A stretch of 64,000 nt of DNA from positions 216,814,990 through 216,878,989 of the forward strand of contig OU015490.1 of assembly GCA_907164885.2 (NCBI GenBank), given 5' to 3'. The position numbers and the translations under genes are program-made. The notes beneath the pieces are model-generated. The model saw only the letters and a program-made list of their open reading frames with translations. It was not told where the DNA came from and did no database searches. This document shows, one piece after another, positions 35,684 through 45,699 of the stretch. This DNA comes from Dolomedes plantarius. Its lineage: Eukaryota > Arthropoda > Arachnida > Araneae > Dolomedidae. How positions within the stretch are numbered: position 1 is the first letter of the stretch; the number at the start of each line of letters is the position of its first letter.

Positions 35684-36566
35684 CATCAGTTAACTGTAAT
35701 TCATCATCAAGTTCATCAATTCGGTGTTTTTGCTCTTCCAACTTGCCTTCAAGAATACATTTAGGTTTCTCCAATTCTGAAGTCCTTTGACAATTAACTA
35801 ATTCATCTAATTCAGCTTCGAAATGTTTCTTAGTCTTTTCAAGTTCTTCAACCTCTCATTTTAATTTTCTCTTTGATTTATCCAGTTTTACGTGAACAAT
35901 TTGCATATAATCTAATTTGTGGTGCAGTATGTTAATATCTTTCGACATCGTCTTATTTTGTTGTTCTAATAAAGTAGAAGTATATGCTTCCTCTTCAGCT
36001 TTCTTTTTATATTCTGCAACCTGGACACTGGCAATAGTTAACTTTTTCTCCAAGTTTTTTCTTGCTTCTAGTGCTTCATCTACGTGCTCATGTAAATTTT
36101 CACGTTCACTTTCAAGCTTGCGTTGAGTTTGCTCTAGAGCAATTTTAGCGTTTTGCACTGAATCTAACTGTTCATTTAATTTTTCAATGGCAATTGTATA
36201 TGTCTGCTTTAAATATCGAATCTAGTTTTGGTGTGTAGCAGTTTCATCTTCCAAGTTCCTCTTTAGAATATTGAGTTCTTTCTCCAATTTAGTTCGCAAA
36301 GCTTGTTGTGTAGCTGTTAAATCCATAGCATCAAGAAGTTTGTTCTTCATAGCTTCTAAATCCTCACTTAAGTTTCTTTTTTGCTTTTCATACATTGCTA
36401 AATCTTCTTGTAACTGAATCAATTGAGATTTCAAAGCTTTTTGTTTCTTTTCAGCTTCTTTGGCTTGAGCATTCAGTGCATCCTTAACTAACCGAGATTC
36501 TTCCATTTCGCGCTGAAAATATTTCAACTGACTCTGCAATGTTTCGAGTTGGTGGGTTTGGTCAGT
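35684..36566 (-). pseudogene. Captured non-muscle myosin II heavy chain rod fragment (intronless)
   Basis: Non-muscle myosin II heavy chain forms bipolar filaments through a long coiled-coil rod. Here about 294 codons are rod-like, rich in E, K, L and Q in heptads. Diagnostic stretches are QLQEDLAMYEKQKRNLSEDL, TATQQALRTKLEKELNILKR and EEQKHRIDELDDELQLTDA. They correspond, in the right order, to positions in the middle and end of the non-muscle II rod (family patterns such as L-Q-E-D-L, T-A-x-Q-x-L-R, E-x-N-I-L-K and E-L-E-D-E-L-Q-x-T-E-D-A). The order skips parts of the rod, for instance after LDYMQ near 35900, so internal deletions occurred. There are no introns. In-frame stops are TAG near 36222 and TGA near 35856. 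Muscle myosin is less likely given these residues. Confidence 0.85.
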
Positions 36567-36702
36567 AATCATTGTAGCCTCGCTACCTGAATCGTGAAGC
36601 TCATGAAGATCAACACTGTTTATCGTTATTGGATAAGACATATAATTAATTGGTGTAGGGACATGTAAGGTGTCATTAGGTGGAGTAGTTTCCAAAGAAT
36701 TT
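36567..36702 (-). pseudogene. Start of the gypsy aspartic protease, fused to myosin
   Basis: After the second zinc knuckle the same frame continues through a linker (TPPNDTLHVPTPINY) into ITINSVDLHELHDSGSEATM. The D-S-G with a following E-A-T is the catalytic motif of retroelement aspartic proteases. The rest of the protease, including the flap and the second conserved glycine region, is missing. The frame passes directly after M-I into myosin-like coiled coil at about 36566. This is therefore the upstream junction of the captured sequence. Confidence 0.75.
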
Positions 36703-37914
36703 ACAGTTTTGGGACATTCTGAATGGATGTGTCCGAAATTTTGACAGCCATAACACCTTTTTCCGGGGTCTCGAATGTGACATTCAGAACTTTTGTGCCC
36801 TTACAAGCCGCAGGAGTAGCATGTAACCATAGGAGTGTTTCCACGAAAGAAATTGTCTTTTTTAGCACTAGTTTTATCATCAAATTTCCCAAATGGCTTT
36901 TTGTAATTACCAAACTTTTGTTTAGTTAAGTTGAACAATTTTTCATAGGTTTTCAATTTATCTTTTAATGCACTAATGGTTTTACAATCATAAAGATGGA
37001 TCTTATTAGGGGAAGTATCTGGAATTCCACTTATAAAATATTCAATTACAGAGCTTTCATCAACGTACCTCTAGCACCGATTTGTCTCAGGTCGACCAAA
37101 TATTCTGACAGTGTCTCAAGTGGTTTCAATTTGCGCTGTTGCAAAGCTTGGTGTATTTGAATGCTATTAATCGTATCGGAGAGTTCAAGAGAATTTGTTT
37201 CAACTCATTCCACGAATTAATACCACGAAGAGATCTTATTAAATTTAACGCGGAACCCGAAAGACATTTTTTCGCAAAGATGAGTTGATGGACAGGATTC
37301 TTAATCTCATACAGTGAAAAAAATTCCTCTACTTCGAAAACAAAACTTTCAATAGGCGTGTCGTTCTTTCCAGTAAACGGCCTAATTAATTCTACCAGGT
37401 CTTTCAACGAAAATGGGGAACGAAATGAATCTGTCGTATTAAGCAGTAAATTCTGTTTACTTCCGCGTTGTTCAGGGTCAAAATTCAATCGAGCTGGTGA
37501 ATCAGCGTTTTTGGGCGAAAACGATTTTTCACCGACGTGTGTTTGATCTTCATTGGAATCTGATTCAGATTCTTAAGTGATCGTTTCCAGCAGTGAAAAG
37601 TCACATAATGCATTTAAAATTGTATCGACACATTGCTTAATATCAGCAGAAAAATTTAAGGACAACAAGTTGCAGACAGACGTTAATTCTTGCAAGTTAA
37701 AATCATGAGAATGTGATTTTTTCTTTTCGTCAACATCAAAAGTTAAAATATTAAAACCAGAAAATTCACGTAAATGTTTACGGTTCAGCCGACCATCATT
37801 GGATCCAAAAATTAATTTATGTAACAGTTTGACGCTATTAGTGGAACCTTTTTTCAATGCGTCACAAATATGTGGAATTTCTTGCAAGGTTTTCATGATT
37901 TTAAGTTTAACCAC
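36703..37914 (-). pseudogene. gag of the gypsy-like element, frameshifted
   Basis: Gag packages the element RNA. The minus-strand reading starts near 37914 (MVKLKIMKTLQEIPH). After a stop near 37575 it continues as FSLKDLVELIRPFTGKNDTP, then FVFEVEEFFSLYEIKNPVHQ, a typical gypsy capsid-like region, then a decayed stretch with IHQALQQRKLKPLETLSEYL. Two CCHC knuckles follow: CYSCGL-stop-GHKSSEC and CYGCQNFGHIHSEC, the second a canonical C-x2-C-x4-H-x4-C. A frameshift near 37170, another near 37070 and a TAA in the first knuckle break the gene. The second knuckle is in the same frame as the downstream protease and myosin parts. Confidence 0.82.
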
Positions 37915-37959
37915 ACCAATACTATCATACGAAAATATTCAAAACAATAGAATTTTATA

Positions 37960-38175
37960 GTTCAATATAATACAAGTTCTTCAAAATAGCATGCAAAAAT
38001 TCTTTTAAATAGCATAAATATTATAATCAGTAGAAGCATCAAAATTTCTCAAAATAACACAAACTTTTAAATCTTCTTAAAACATCAAAATTCTTCAAAA
38101 TAACACAAACTTTTAAATATTCTAAACCATCAAAATTCTTCAAAACCATCAAAACGAATGTGTTATTCATCAAAA
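37960..38175. repeat. Short tandem repeat in the retrotransposon leader, unit about 45 bp
   Basis: ATCAAAATTCTTCAAAATAA, with ACACAAACTTTTAAAT following, recurs several times with small variations. It lies between the 5' LTR and gag, where packaging and leader signals of the RNA would be. Confidence 0.75.
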
Positions 38176-38478
38176 TAGGTGCAAGTATTTGTTAATCAGT
38201 TAAAATCAGACCAAATTCTTTCACAGAGTGCGTTGAGATATATATATATATATGTACATTAAACCGAAAGTGATCTTAGAACAGTTTGTAAGTACTTAGA
38301 AAATTAATGAACGAAAACGAAAGTACTCACAGAATGAGTCAGGAGAATATCATCATTTGTAGAGGCATCCAATCAGCATCAAGATAGCAGGAACCACAGG
38401 GCATCCATTTTCACTAGATGTTGAAGCTCCAAAACACAAATCCAAATTGCTCAGGTAAAAACGAAAGAGCGCCCATGT

Positions 38479-38660
38479 GGGCACAGAGACACGGACACTG
38501 GCTAGGTATGAATCATTTAATTATATCTGAATCTAGTCTAGGGGCATTATTTACAGTGGGGCAGCATTTACAGTTTGAAATTTAAAGGGGGAGAGTTCAT
38601 CATAGCGGTCGCGTCTCTTGCTCAGTCGTTACTCGTTCAGCAGCATCGCGTCTTCTGGCT
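38479..38660 (-). repeat. 5' LTR of the gypsy element
   Basis: This is the partner of 34488-34659. Homology stops at CTTCTGGCT on the outer side, where the first two bases (TG on the minus strand) are lost. The inner edge is followed on the minus strand by TGGGCGCTC, a possible primer-binding site with the usual TGG start, although I could not assign the tRNA. Confidence 0.7.
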
Positions 38661-38970
38661 TTTATAACTTTTAAGCCTTTTAGATTTTATTTTCTAAAAT
38701 ATTAGTTCTGCATAACCCAAACCTTTTGCTGATCACGCCAAAACAATAGATCAAACAAGTGGAGAAGATTGAATATATACCAACAATGTTCCATATTATC
38801 AGCCTTATATAGACTCTAAATAGAGAGCAATATGACAAAGAATTTTAAAACTTTTCACCTCGCTAAATCTTGCAAAACAATACAGATAAGCAGAATAAGC
38901 AGAAATGTTCTTTTCTAATGTTCAATAAATCGATCATGGACATTTAACATATCATCTGATAATTTCAAAT
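38661..38970. other. AT-rich stretch, nothing recognised
   Basis: This is flanking DNA between the retrotransposon and a Tc1 element. Confidence 0.55.
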
Positions 38971-39307
38971 ACACTGATGTTCAAAATTAAGGAAATTTTC
39001 ACATTTTGTCGAATTTTTGTAAAACTAATAGGCAGATTTTAATGACATTTGGTATGAATACATAGGCATATAATAGAAAACATTGTACTATGCAACAGTC
39101 ATGGTACACACTCGTGATAGTGAGTAAGGCTTATCAGCGCAGGAATATCCAAAACCCACGTTGTAAGATCAAACATAAGAGGACACAATATGGTGTTTGG
39201 CACGCTCTCACAGCCATATAGCTGTCACAGAGTGATGCCATACTGAGAACGAGGCAGTTTGATGAGTCCCTATGGTAGTCGGCCCTATCCCTGCATCAAC
39301 GCAGTTT

Positions 39308-39860
39308 TCAACTCCTGGTGGTTCTCGGATGAGGATGGCGAGCTGCAATTACCCTCCCAAGAGAGTTCCAGACCTGTTCAATAGGGTTTAGGTCTATATA
39401 TCGGCCTGACCAATCAATCCGGCGAATATCCTCACTTTCAAGATAATCGTCGACTAGGTGAGCGTTATGTGGACGAGCATTGTCGTCCATAAAAATGAAC
39501 CGAGGGCCGACCGTGTCCCTGAGAATTCGAACATATGGCTGTTATATCTTATCCCTATACTTCTCCTCAGTCAGGGACCTTATGTCAAATATATGGAGAT
39601 ATGTGTGGCCGTTTCGCATGGTTAAGACACCAGCCTTTGACCAGACTTCAATAAGATCTTCGCGGACAAGTCGTGATTCGGCCTGGACATTGATTCTTGA
39701 AGTGCCTTCATCCGGAGAGAATCTGGGACCGGATACATTTCCTCCAACATCCGGGAAAGGGACCTATAGGGGAGCGCAGGTGACATGCATGGTCTAGCCA
39801 TGCATCGTGTTGGACTTCTCTCCATGAGTTTAGCAAAGAGGGTCCCTGACTGGTGACAGG
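39308..39860 (-). pseudogene. Tc1 transposase, minus-strand half
   Basis: The minus-strand reading includes MERSPTRCMARPCMSPALPY, then LPYRSLSRMLEEMYPVPDSL near 39780-39720, then in shifted frames LTEEKYRDK and SALGSFLW-like remnants. The catalytic end follows: FMDDNARPHNAHLVDDYLES (D2 near 39485), then RYIDLNPIEQVWNSLGR with the glutamate. D2 to E is 34 residues, the DD34E of Tc1. The D1 region is degenerate, with several stops. Confidence 0.75.
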
Positions 39861-40150
39861 TATAAGGATGAGATCTTAAGTCCTATGTTCAAATTTCAGG
39901 AGCTCAGTTGCCCTTCGGTTCATTTTTAAGGACAACAACGCTGGTCCTCATGAGGCTCACCTAGTTGACGATTATCTAGAAAGTGAAGATATTCGACAGA
40001 TGTATTGGTCAGCCCGATATCCACACCTATACCCTTCTGAACATGTCCGGAACTCTTTTGGAAGGTATTTGTAGCTCGCCATCCCCCATGTTCCATCTTT
40101 AAAAGTGGGTTTTGGATATTCCTGTGTTTATGAGCCTACCAAACCATCAA
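39838..40150 (+). pseudogene. Tc1 transposase C-terminal half, plus-strand inverted copy
   Basis: The plus strand reads GPHEAHLVDDYLESEDIRQM, then SARYPHLYPSEHVRNSFGRY, clearly the same C-terminal block as the minus-strand half but more diverged. The upstream match begins near 39838 (GGTCCCTGACTGGTGACAGG). There are several stops. Confidence 0.72.
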
Positions 40151-40299
40151 GTTTTCGTACCATGACTGTTTTAAAGTGTATATTTTTTTTCTCTCGTAAT
40201 TGTGTGCCCATGCCAAACTTCACTATAATATATCCATTAGTTCTTTAGAAATTCAACAAAACGTGCGAATTCTCTTAATTTTGAACACCAGTGTTAGAA

Positions 40300-42000
40300 A
40301 TATTTCGTGTATGGCTGTTTCGATGAGTAATAATGTCAAAAGATTTTTTCTTACCTTATAGGGAAAATTTAATGTTTCCTTTGGAAGGTCTTTTCGCAGG
40401 CAGGATTTAAAAGATTTTTGTCTCATGTGTCTGGCTTCAAATTTGATTTGTCAATCAGATTTTCGACTACCAGAAATTTGAGGTTTAGAACAAAGTTTTT
40501 GAACAATTTTTAAATTATAAAGATATTTGATATTAGAAAAACAACTCCCGGATCACATCTACTTCTTTATAACGAAATTTATCGGAATATTTCATATACA
40601 AATGTAATAGTAAAAATAATCAGAGATAGTTAAGCAGTGGGCGGAATTTGCTTTCATATTTTCTCTCATTAATATTTAATATGTCATAACTAATAAGTTC
40701 TTTATGCATAAATACTAATGAAGATATTTCCTCAATTCCCTTTATCCAGAATACATGGCATATTTTGAAACTCATTTGAACAATTTTGTTAAACTTAATT
40801 AAAACTGATTAAGTTGCATCAAAAGTCAATGGGGTCACTTGATCTGAAAGGTCTAGGAGTTCATTAGCCGTAACAAGGATACATTTAACATAACTTCAAA
40901 TTCTCAAAGCATCTATTCATACACAGTTATAACTACACATAAAAGTAATGCGCAAATCTTGCTTGATTTTGTCAAGTACACATATGTTAAAGAGTCATTT
41001 AATTAAAAATTATATTCGGGAACAGGAAATTATTTGTACGGCTTGCTTGTAGCAGTCCGCTTTATTTAGGAATAGTTCTTTACTGGAAATTTTGAATGAA
41101 TAAAAGACTGAAAAACAAAAACTGTTACATTTTCATAAAAATGCACGCTTAAATAATTTTGTAATAAATGTGAACTTTTGAAAGTTTAAATTATAATTTT
41201 TTCAACGGTATAGTATAAATTAGCCACTACAGATATTCATTTAAGTACACCTAAATATTTTTCTGAAGTATTTGAAAAGGTGTATGATATAAGCTCAGTA
41301 AAAGGCAGATTTAATAATTGTAGTGCTAATCTATGTTAATGAAATTTTTGAAGATACAGAAATAGTTAGTCTACATAGTTGTTTATAGTCAGACGTTCCA
41401 ACAATCTTGTGTATGTCTTTAAAAGTGAAATTGGTACACCTCATTTCCTTCAAGGAAATACAAATTATTTTATTGATAAAATGCTTCAAAATTTATATTA
41501 TCTTCCAATCTGTTTTTGTAGCTTTCCTTTAAAATTTATTTAATAATTTATTATTGAAAATAAAGTACATTGCTGACTTTGTTACGTTTCTATACAAATT
41601 TAATCTTTAAATCCTCACTCAAATAGAAAGGAACTCCATGAGATTTCAAATTCAGGATTCTTTAATGTTAGGCTTTATTTAAGGTCCATGTATAAACAAC
41701 CGACGAAATTCGAGAGCAGTTTCCAATCCATTGACATTTGAAGGGAACGTTGTCTTTAAATACGCTGATATACTAAACAAAATTTATTCATGCATTATTT
41801 CATTATTGTAAATATGTTTGAATGTTTATAAAAATTACGTTTTCTCTTTTACCGCATAGTAAGTTATAATTTACAATTAATTTCCCGTTGGGCATTAGGT
41901 TCAATACATTTTTTTAACTTTAGAATTTACCAGTACTTGCCATTTTTGTAATACGTATACACTTCAATTCCACATTTATACGTACACCCCCCCCCACACA
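40300..42000. other. AT-rich stretch, nothing recognised
   Basis: Over this 1.7 kb I find no coding signal, no paired termini and no tandem repeat. Confidence 0.6.
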
Positions 42001-42001
42001 C

Positions 42002-42250
<249 letters not shown>

Positions 42251-42570
42251 AAAGGTCGCGTGCATTTCCCAGATACGTTATTGTAAGACATAAGATTTTA
42301 ATAGTTTAATTAGTGAAATTATGTTGTAATTAGTTAATAGTTAATAAGTATGCTTTGTTTAAACATATGTTATTTAAATTACAAGATTATTCCTTTATTT
42401 AAAGAAACAGAAATAACATAAATATAAGTCTTGAAAACAATGTAAAGTGACCAAAGAATTTTTGAAATGACGTGAAAATAAAATGAATGAAATTGCGGAT
42501 AACTCTACAGAACTATTTACATTTGTAATATAAAGGTATAAACATAATATGAAAGAAAAAATAACTTAAA

Positions 42571-43050
42571 TCTATACTTATATATAAAGAGAGAGCGATT
42601 TTGGACGTGGAGGGTAATCTTCAGAACCACTGTACCTATTTGAAAAATTCTTTCACTGTTTGAAAGGTACATTATTCCAGATGGACATAGGCTATATATT
42701 ATGTATATCTGATCAGTACAAATAAAGTTAGGGGCTTAATTCTAACAATCTCCATTGTTTCCACTATAGTCTTCTACCGCTTTTTGTTCCGAAGATTTCA
42801 ACGATCCTTATCGTGGTGCTATCGCGGTGGGCTTCTGTTCTGACGCCAGCGGTTCGAACCTAGCCGTTCTCCGGCACGCCTTTTTCTTTTAAGAAAATTA
42901 TTTTAATTATTAACTAACGTAAAATTAATTTAAGGTATTATTTAGGTTATTATTAAGGTAAAAAAAGTCTTACAATTTATTGGCTATCAACTGGAAATTT
43001 ATTGGTATAATGTTTTGTTCAACCCGGACAAAGTCGGGACGGGCCGCTAG
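42571..43050 (+). mobile_element. Helitron-like non-autonomous element, 480 bp
   Basis: It starts TCTATACTTATATATAAAGA after an A. It ends with the hairpin CCCGGACAAAGTCGGG (43023-43038) and then ACGGGCCGCTAG before T. This matches the Helitron pattern of a TC start, a 3' hairpin, a CTAG end and A|T insertion. It contains a tRNA-like module at about 42803-42885. Confidence 0.8.
42803..42885 (+). other. tRNA-like module with B-box inside the Helitron-like element
   Basis: GCGGTTCGAACCTAGCCG fits a T-arm/B-box. About 35 bases upstream GTGCTATCGCGGTGGGCTTC could be a degenerate A-box. The segment ends in a T run (CGCCTTTTTCTTTT), as Pol III terminators do. It may be a SINE head or a captured tRNA. 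Confidence 0.35.
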
Positions 43051-43054
43051 TTTA

Positions 43055-43795
43055 GATATACAAAGGAAGAGAGAAAACTTATATTCATTAAGTCGGGGCG
43101 TTGAAGCCTGAGCAAATGTGTTTCGAGTGCTTGAAACATATAAATTTCTTGCAAATCCCTAATATAATGTTGTCCTTTTGGCAAGGCTTACATTTTTTTT
43201 TTCTGACGTCGCTTCTTCCACTTCTTCAACGTCTAGTTCTGCTTTTCTGTTCAACACTTTAATTTTCAGCTCGCTTTGCAGAGAGGTAGTTGCTCTTCGT
43301 TCAACGTTTTCATTCACAAGGGCATTTGTAAGCTGTCGAAGATATTAGACGCAAAATTTACAACCATAATGTTGAACGATAAAAGAATAAAAGTTTCTTA
43401 TAAAAATACAGATATAATGAAAACTTACCCGAACAGTCGCGCGTATCTCTAAAATACAAATGGCGAATATAGGAACCCTATTAACATCTCGAAATTGAGA
43501 CGATGACTGAAAGTACTTCAAAGTGAGTGAATAGAATAGCCAAGTGCTGACGTTCGTATAGCCCTCTCGACTAAAGATATAAAATCGAATTCAACTCGAG
43601 TGTATCTCCCACTTACACCAGCCTCCTGGAAGGTTAAGATAGGGACATTTTGCTACAGTCCCCTCCTAGGGGGCACTGTATGATCTCTTGTATGGTGGTA
43701 CCTTAGTTAAATGTTCAAGAACAACAGCGGTGCAGAGGGGTCAATTTCCTTTGGAGTAAGAGTCCACCGAGTTCGTAAAAATGTTTTTTCATTCA
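43055..43795. other. Stretch without recognised genes
   Basis: Moderately GC-rich patches near 43190-43300 and 43610-43740 have no content I can identify. Confidence 0.5.
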
Positions 43796-43799
43796 CATA

Positions 43800-43972
43800 C
43801 AGTGGAATCTCGATCTATCGTTTTTCAATGGACCGACTGAATTGAACGATAAATGCGGGAAAACGATAGATTCGGGAACATAATAAAGCAATATGACAGT
43901 CAGGACTGGGTGCAATAAACGACACATACGGGAAAACGATGATTTGGAGAACGATCGATCGAGATTCTACTG
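43800..43972. mobile_element. pogo/Tigger-type MITE, 173 bp
   Basis: The ends CAGTGGAATCTCGATCTATC and ATCGATCGAGATTCTACTG are inverted copies flanked by TA. CAGT starts with TA duplications are typical of the pogo branch of the superfamily. An internal GGGAAAACGAT motif occurs three times. Confidence 0.8.
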
Positions 43973-43974
43973 TA

Positions 43975-45105
43975 ATTCTTATTTTAAATTTAAATATCTC
44001 TTTTTATTACCAGTCATAATGTGAATGCTACATCAGAGAGTATAGTTAGGTTTTGGATAAATTAATATTTATATTAATTTTTTTTTAGTGAGACTAAAGT
44101 AAATTATTTCTGGTAGTATATTTAGAGCAAAATTTCGTAGATATCCAACATTTAGAATATTTAAATTAATCTTTAAATAGAATGAAGAATACTGAAAAAA
44201 ATACATAACAGTATCGTGACCTTCTGTTCACTGCTTTTATTAGAAAATTGTGTCCCTTATGTTTCAAGAAATACGTCGAATATAATACATTTTTAAATAC
44301 ACGACTAGATGTTTAAAAGGTGTAGATTTCATCACTGAAATCTGGATTTTTATACAAATCTGACTAAATCCCTTTATTTCAAGCATATAAGGCTTAGCAT
44401 ATGTTTTCTGACTCAAGTTTTGGCATTCTTTCTCCTTTATCAACCTTTCATTCAACTATCTTATATACTATCTCATGTATCATTCAGAGTATTAAAACAT
44501 GTGATCTTTTTATAACGTATGTATGGTTACGTGACACTTTTGAAAGCTACTAATTATGATTTAAAATCCTTAGTAGAAAAGTGATTCTAATTAAAATTTA
44601 AACAATTTTAATTGAAATATTCGTAAAACATTTCCACTGGGAAAGGAAATCAGAAATTCTTTCGTAAATAATGATTAAATTTAATTTTTTACTAATTAGG
44701 TTTTACAAATAGAACACCAATGGGAAAATTTGAAATTTAAATTCCTTTAATAGAGAACCCCTTTTAAATAGAGAATTTGTACAGCAAAATAAATGCTAAG
44801 GTTATTAATGACATTTTGATCAGGATATCTTTATTTTTTCGAAAAATCATTTTTAAAAAATTAGAGACTGAAATTATAAAATGATTTATTATATGAATCC
44901 TTAACAAGATTTTTATATAATATAAGTAATGGCTTTGATATATGCGCATGGTAGTTTTTACTGAACCTATTTAATATCCAACTGAATACACTGGAAAATG
45001 TTTTTATTAATTGCAATTTTTCAACGACTATCTGGATTTAGTAATACAATAGTATTGAATAATATACACGTCCTAAATATTAATTACAAATATAAAGATT
45101 GCACT
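43975..45105. other. AT-rich stretch, nothing recognised
   Basis: No feature was found. Confidence 0.6.
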
Positions 45106-45106
45106 A

Positions 45107-45694
45107 CACTCTTAGACAAAAAACGACGCTCCAAGGGGTAATGCAAATTGCACACAAATTGATATGCATACAGGTTTCGAAAGAATCTGCAAAATATTAA
45201 AGTTTGACGGCTAATGAATGAACACGGGACGCTGCAGTGCATCTTAACTGCGCAACTGGCAGGGTATTAAAGAAGAGAAATTTCGATTCTAGGTCATCCT
45301 TGCTGGTCATACCTTGGCCAGCAAGGTCGCCGGACTTCTGCCCCATTGGGCACGTTTAGAGCATTATGGGCAGGACCCTCTAACGAACTCGGGATTTTGA
45401 CAATCTAACGTGTCAATTGGACAGACTTTGGCATGATATCCTGCATGAGAACATCCGCCACCTCTATCAATCAATGGCAAGCCGAATAACTGCTAAGATA
45501 AGGACCAGAGGTGGACCAACACGGTATTGACTTTTTCACTTTGTGAAGCTCTTTTTCTTGAATAAATCATTGAATAAATCATCGAATCTTCCTCAAATTG
45601 CACTCATTTGTTTTCTGTACATGAACATAAAATCTACGGATATTTGTGCCATTCGACTCCTTCTTGGTGCGTCGTTGTTTCTTTTCTAAGACTG
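45107..45694 (+). mobile_element. Tc1 element, internally deleted
   Basis: The ends CACTCTTAGACAAAAAACGA and its counterpart (TTGTTTCTTTTCTAAGACTG) are inverted with a few indels and flanked by TA. Inside, 45310-45525 encodes the transposase end: WPARSPDFCPIGHV, where the usual catalytic E is G, then WHDILHENIRHLYQSMASRI and RTRGGPTRY with a stop. The rest of the gene is missing. Confidence 0.82.
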
Positions 45695-45699
45695 TAATT

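Larger units (their letters stand above)
38972..40293. mobile_element. Tc1 element (DD34E) with two inverted 3' halves
   Basis: The termini CACTGATGTTCAAAATTAAG and its counterpart CTTAATTTTGAACACCAGTG are inverted. Both ends are followed inward by the same C-terminal transposase sequence: on the minus strand at 39308-39490 and on the plus strand at about 39930-40075. The element is therefore palindromic, with two 3' ends around a centre near 39600-39840 that holds an N-proximal piece of one copy. Confidence 0.78.

Noticed and set aside
35684..36566. The myosin-like coding as an ordinary host myosin gene or exon
   Set aside because: There are no splice sites. It is flanked in frame by retroelement protease and integrase within a pair of LTRs, lacks the motor domain and has in-frame stops.
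35684..36566. The myosin-like block as a generic coiled coil of retroviral origin
   Set aside because: Several stretches match non-muscle myosin II at specific positions and in the correct order, which low-complexity heptads alone would not do.
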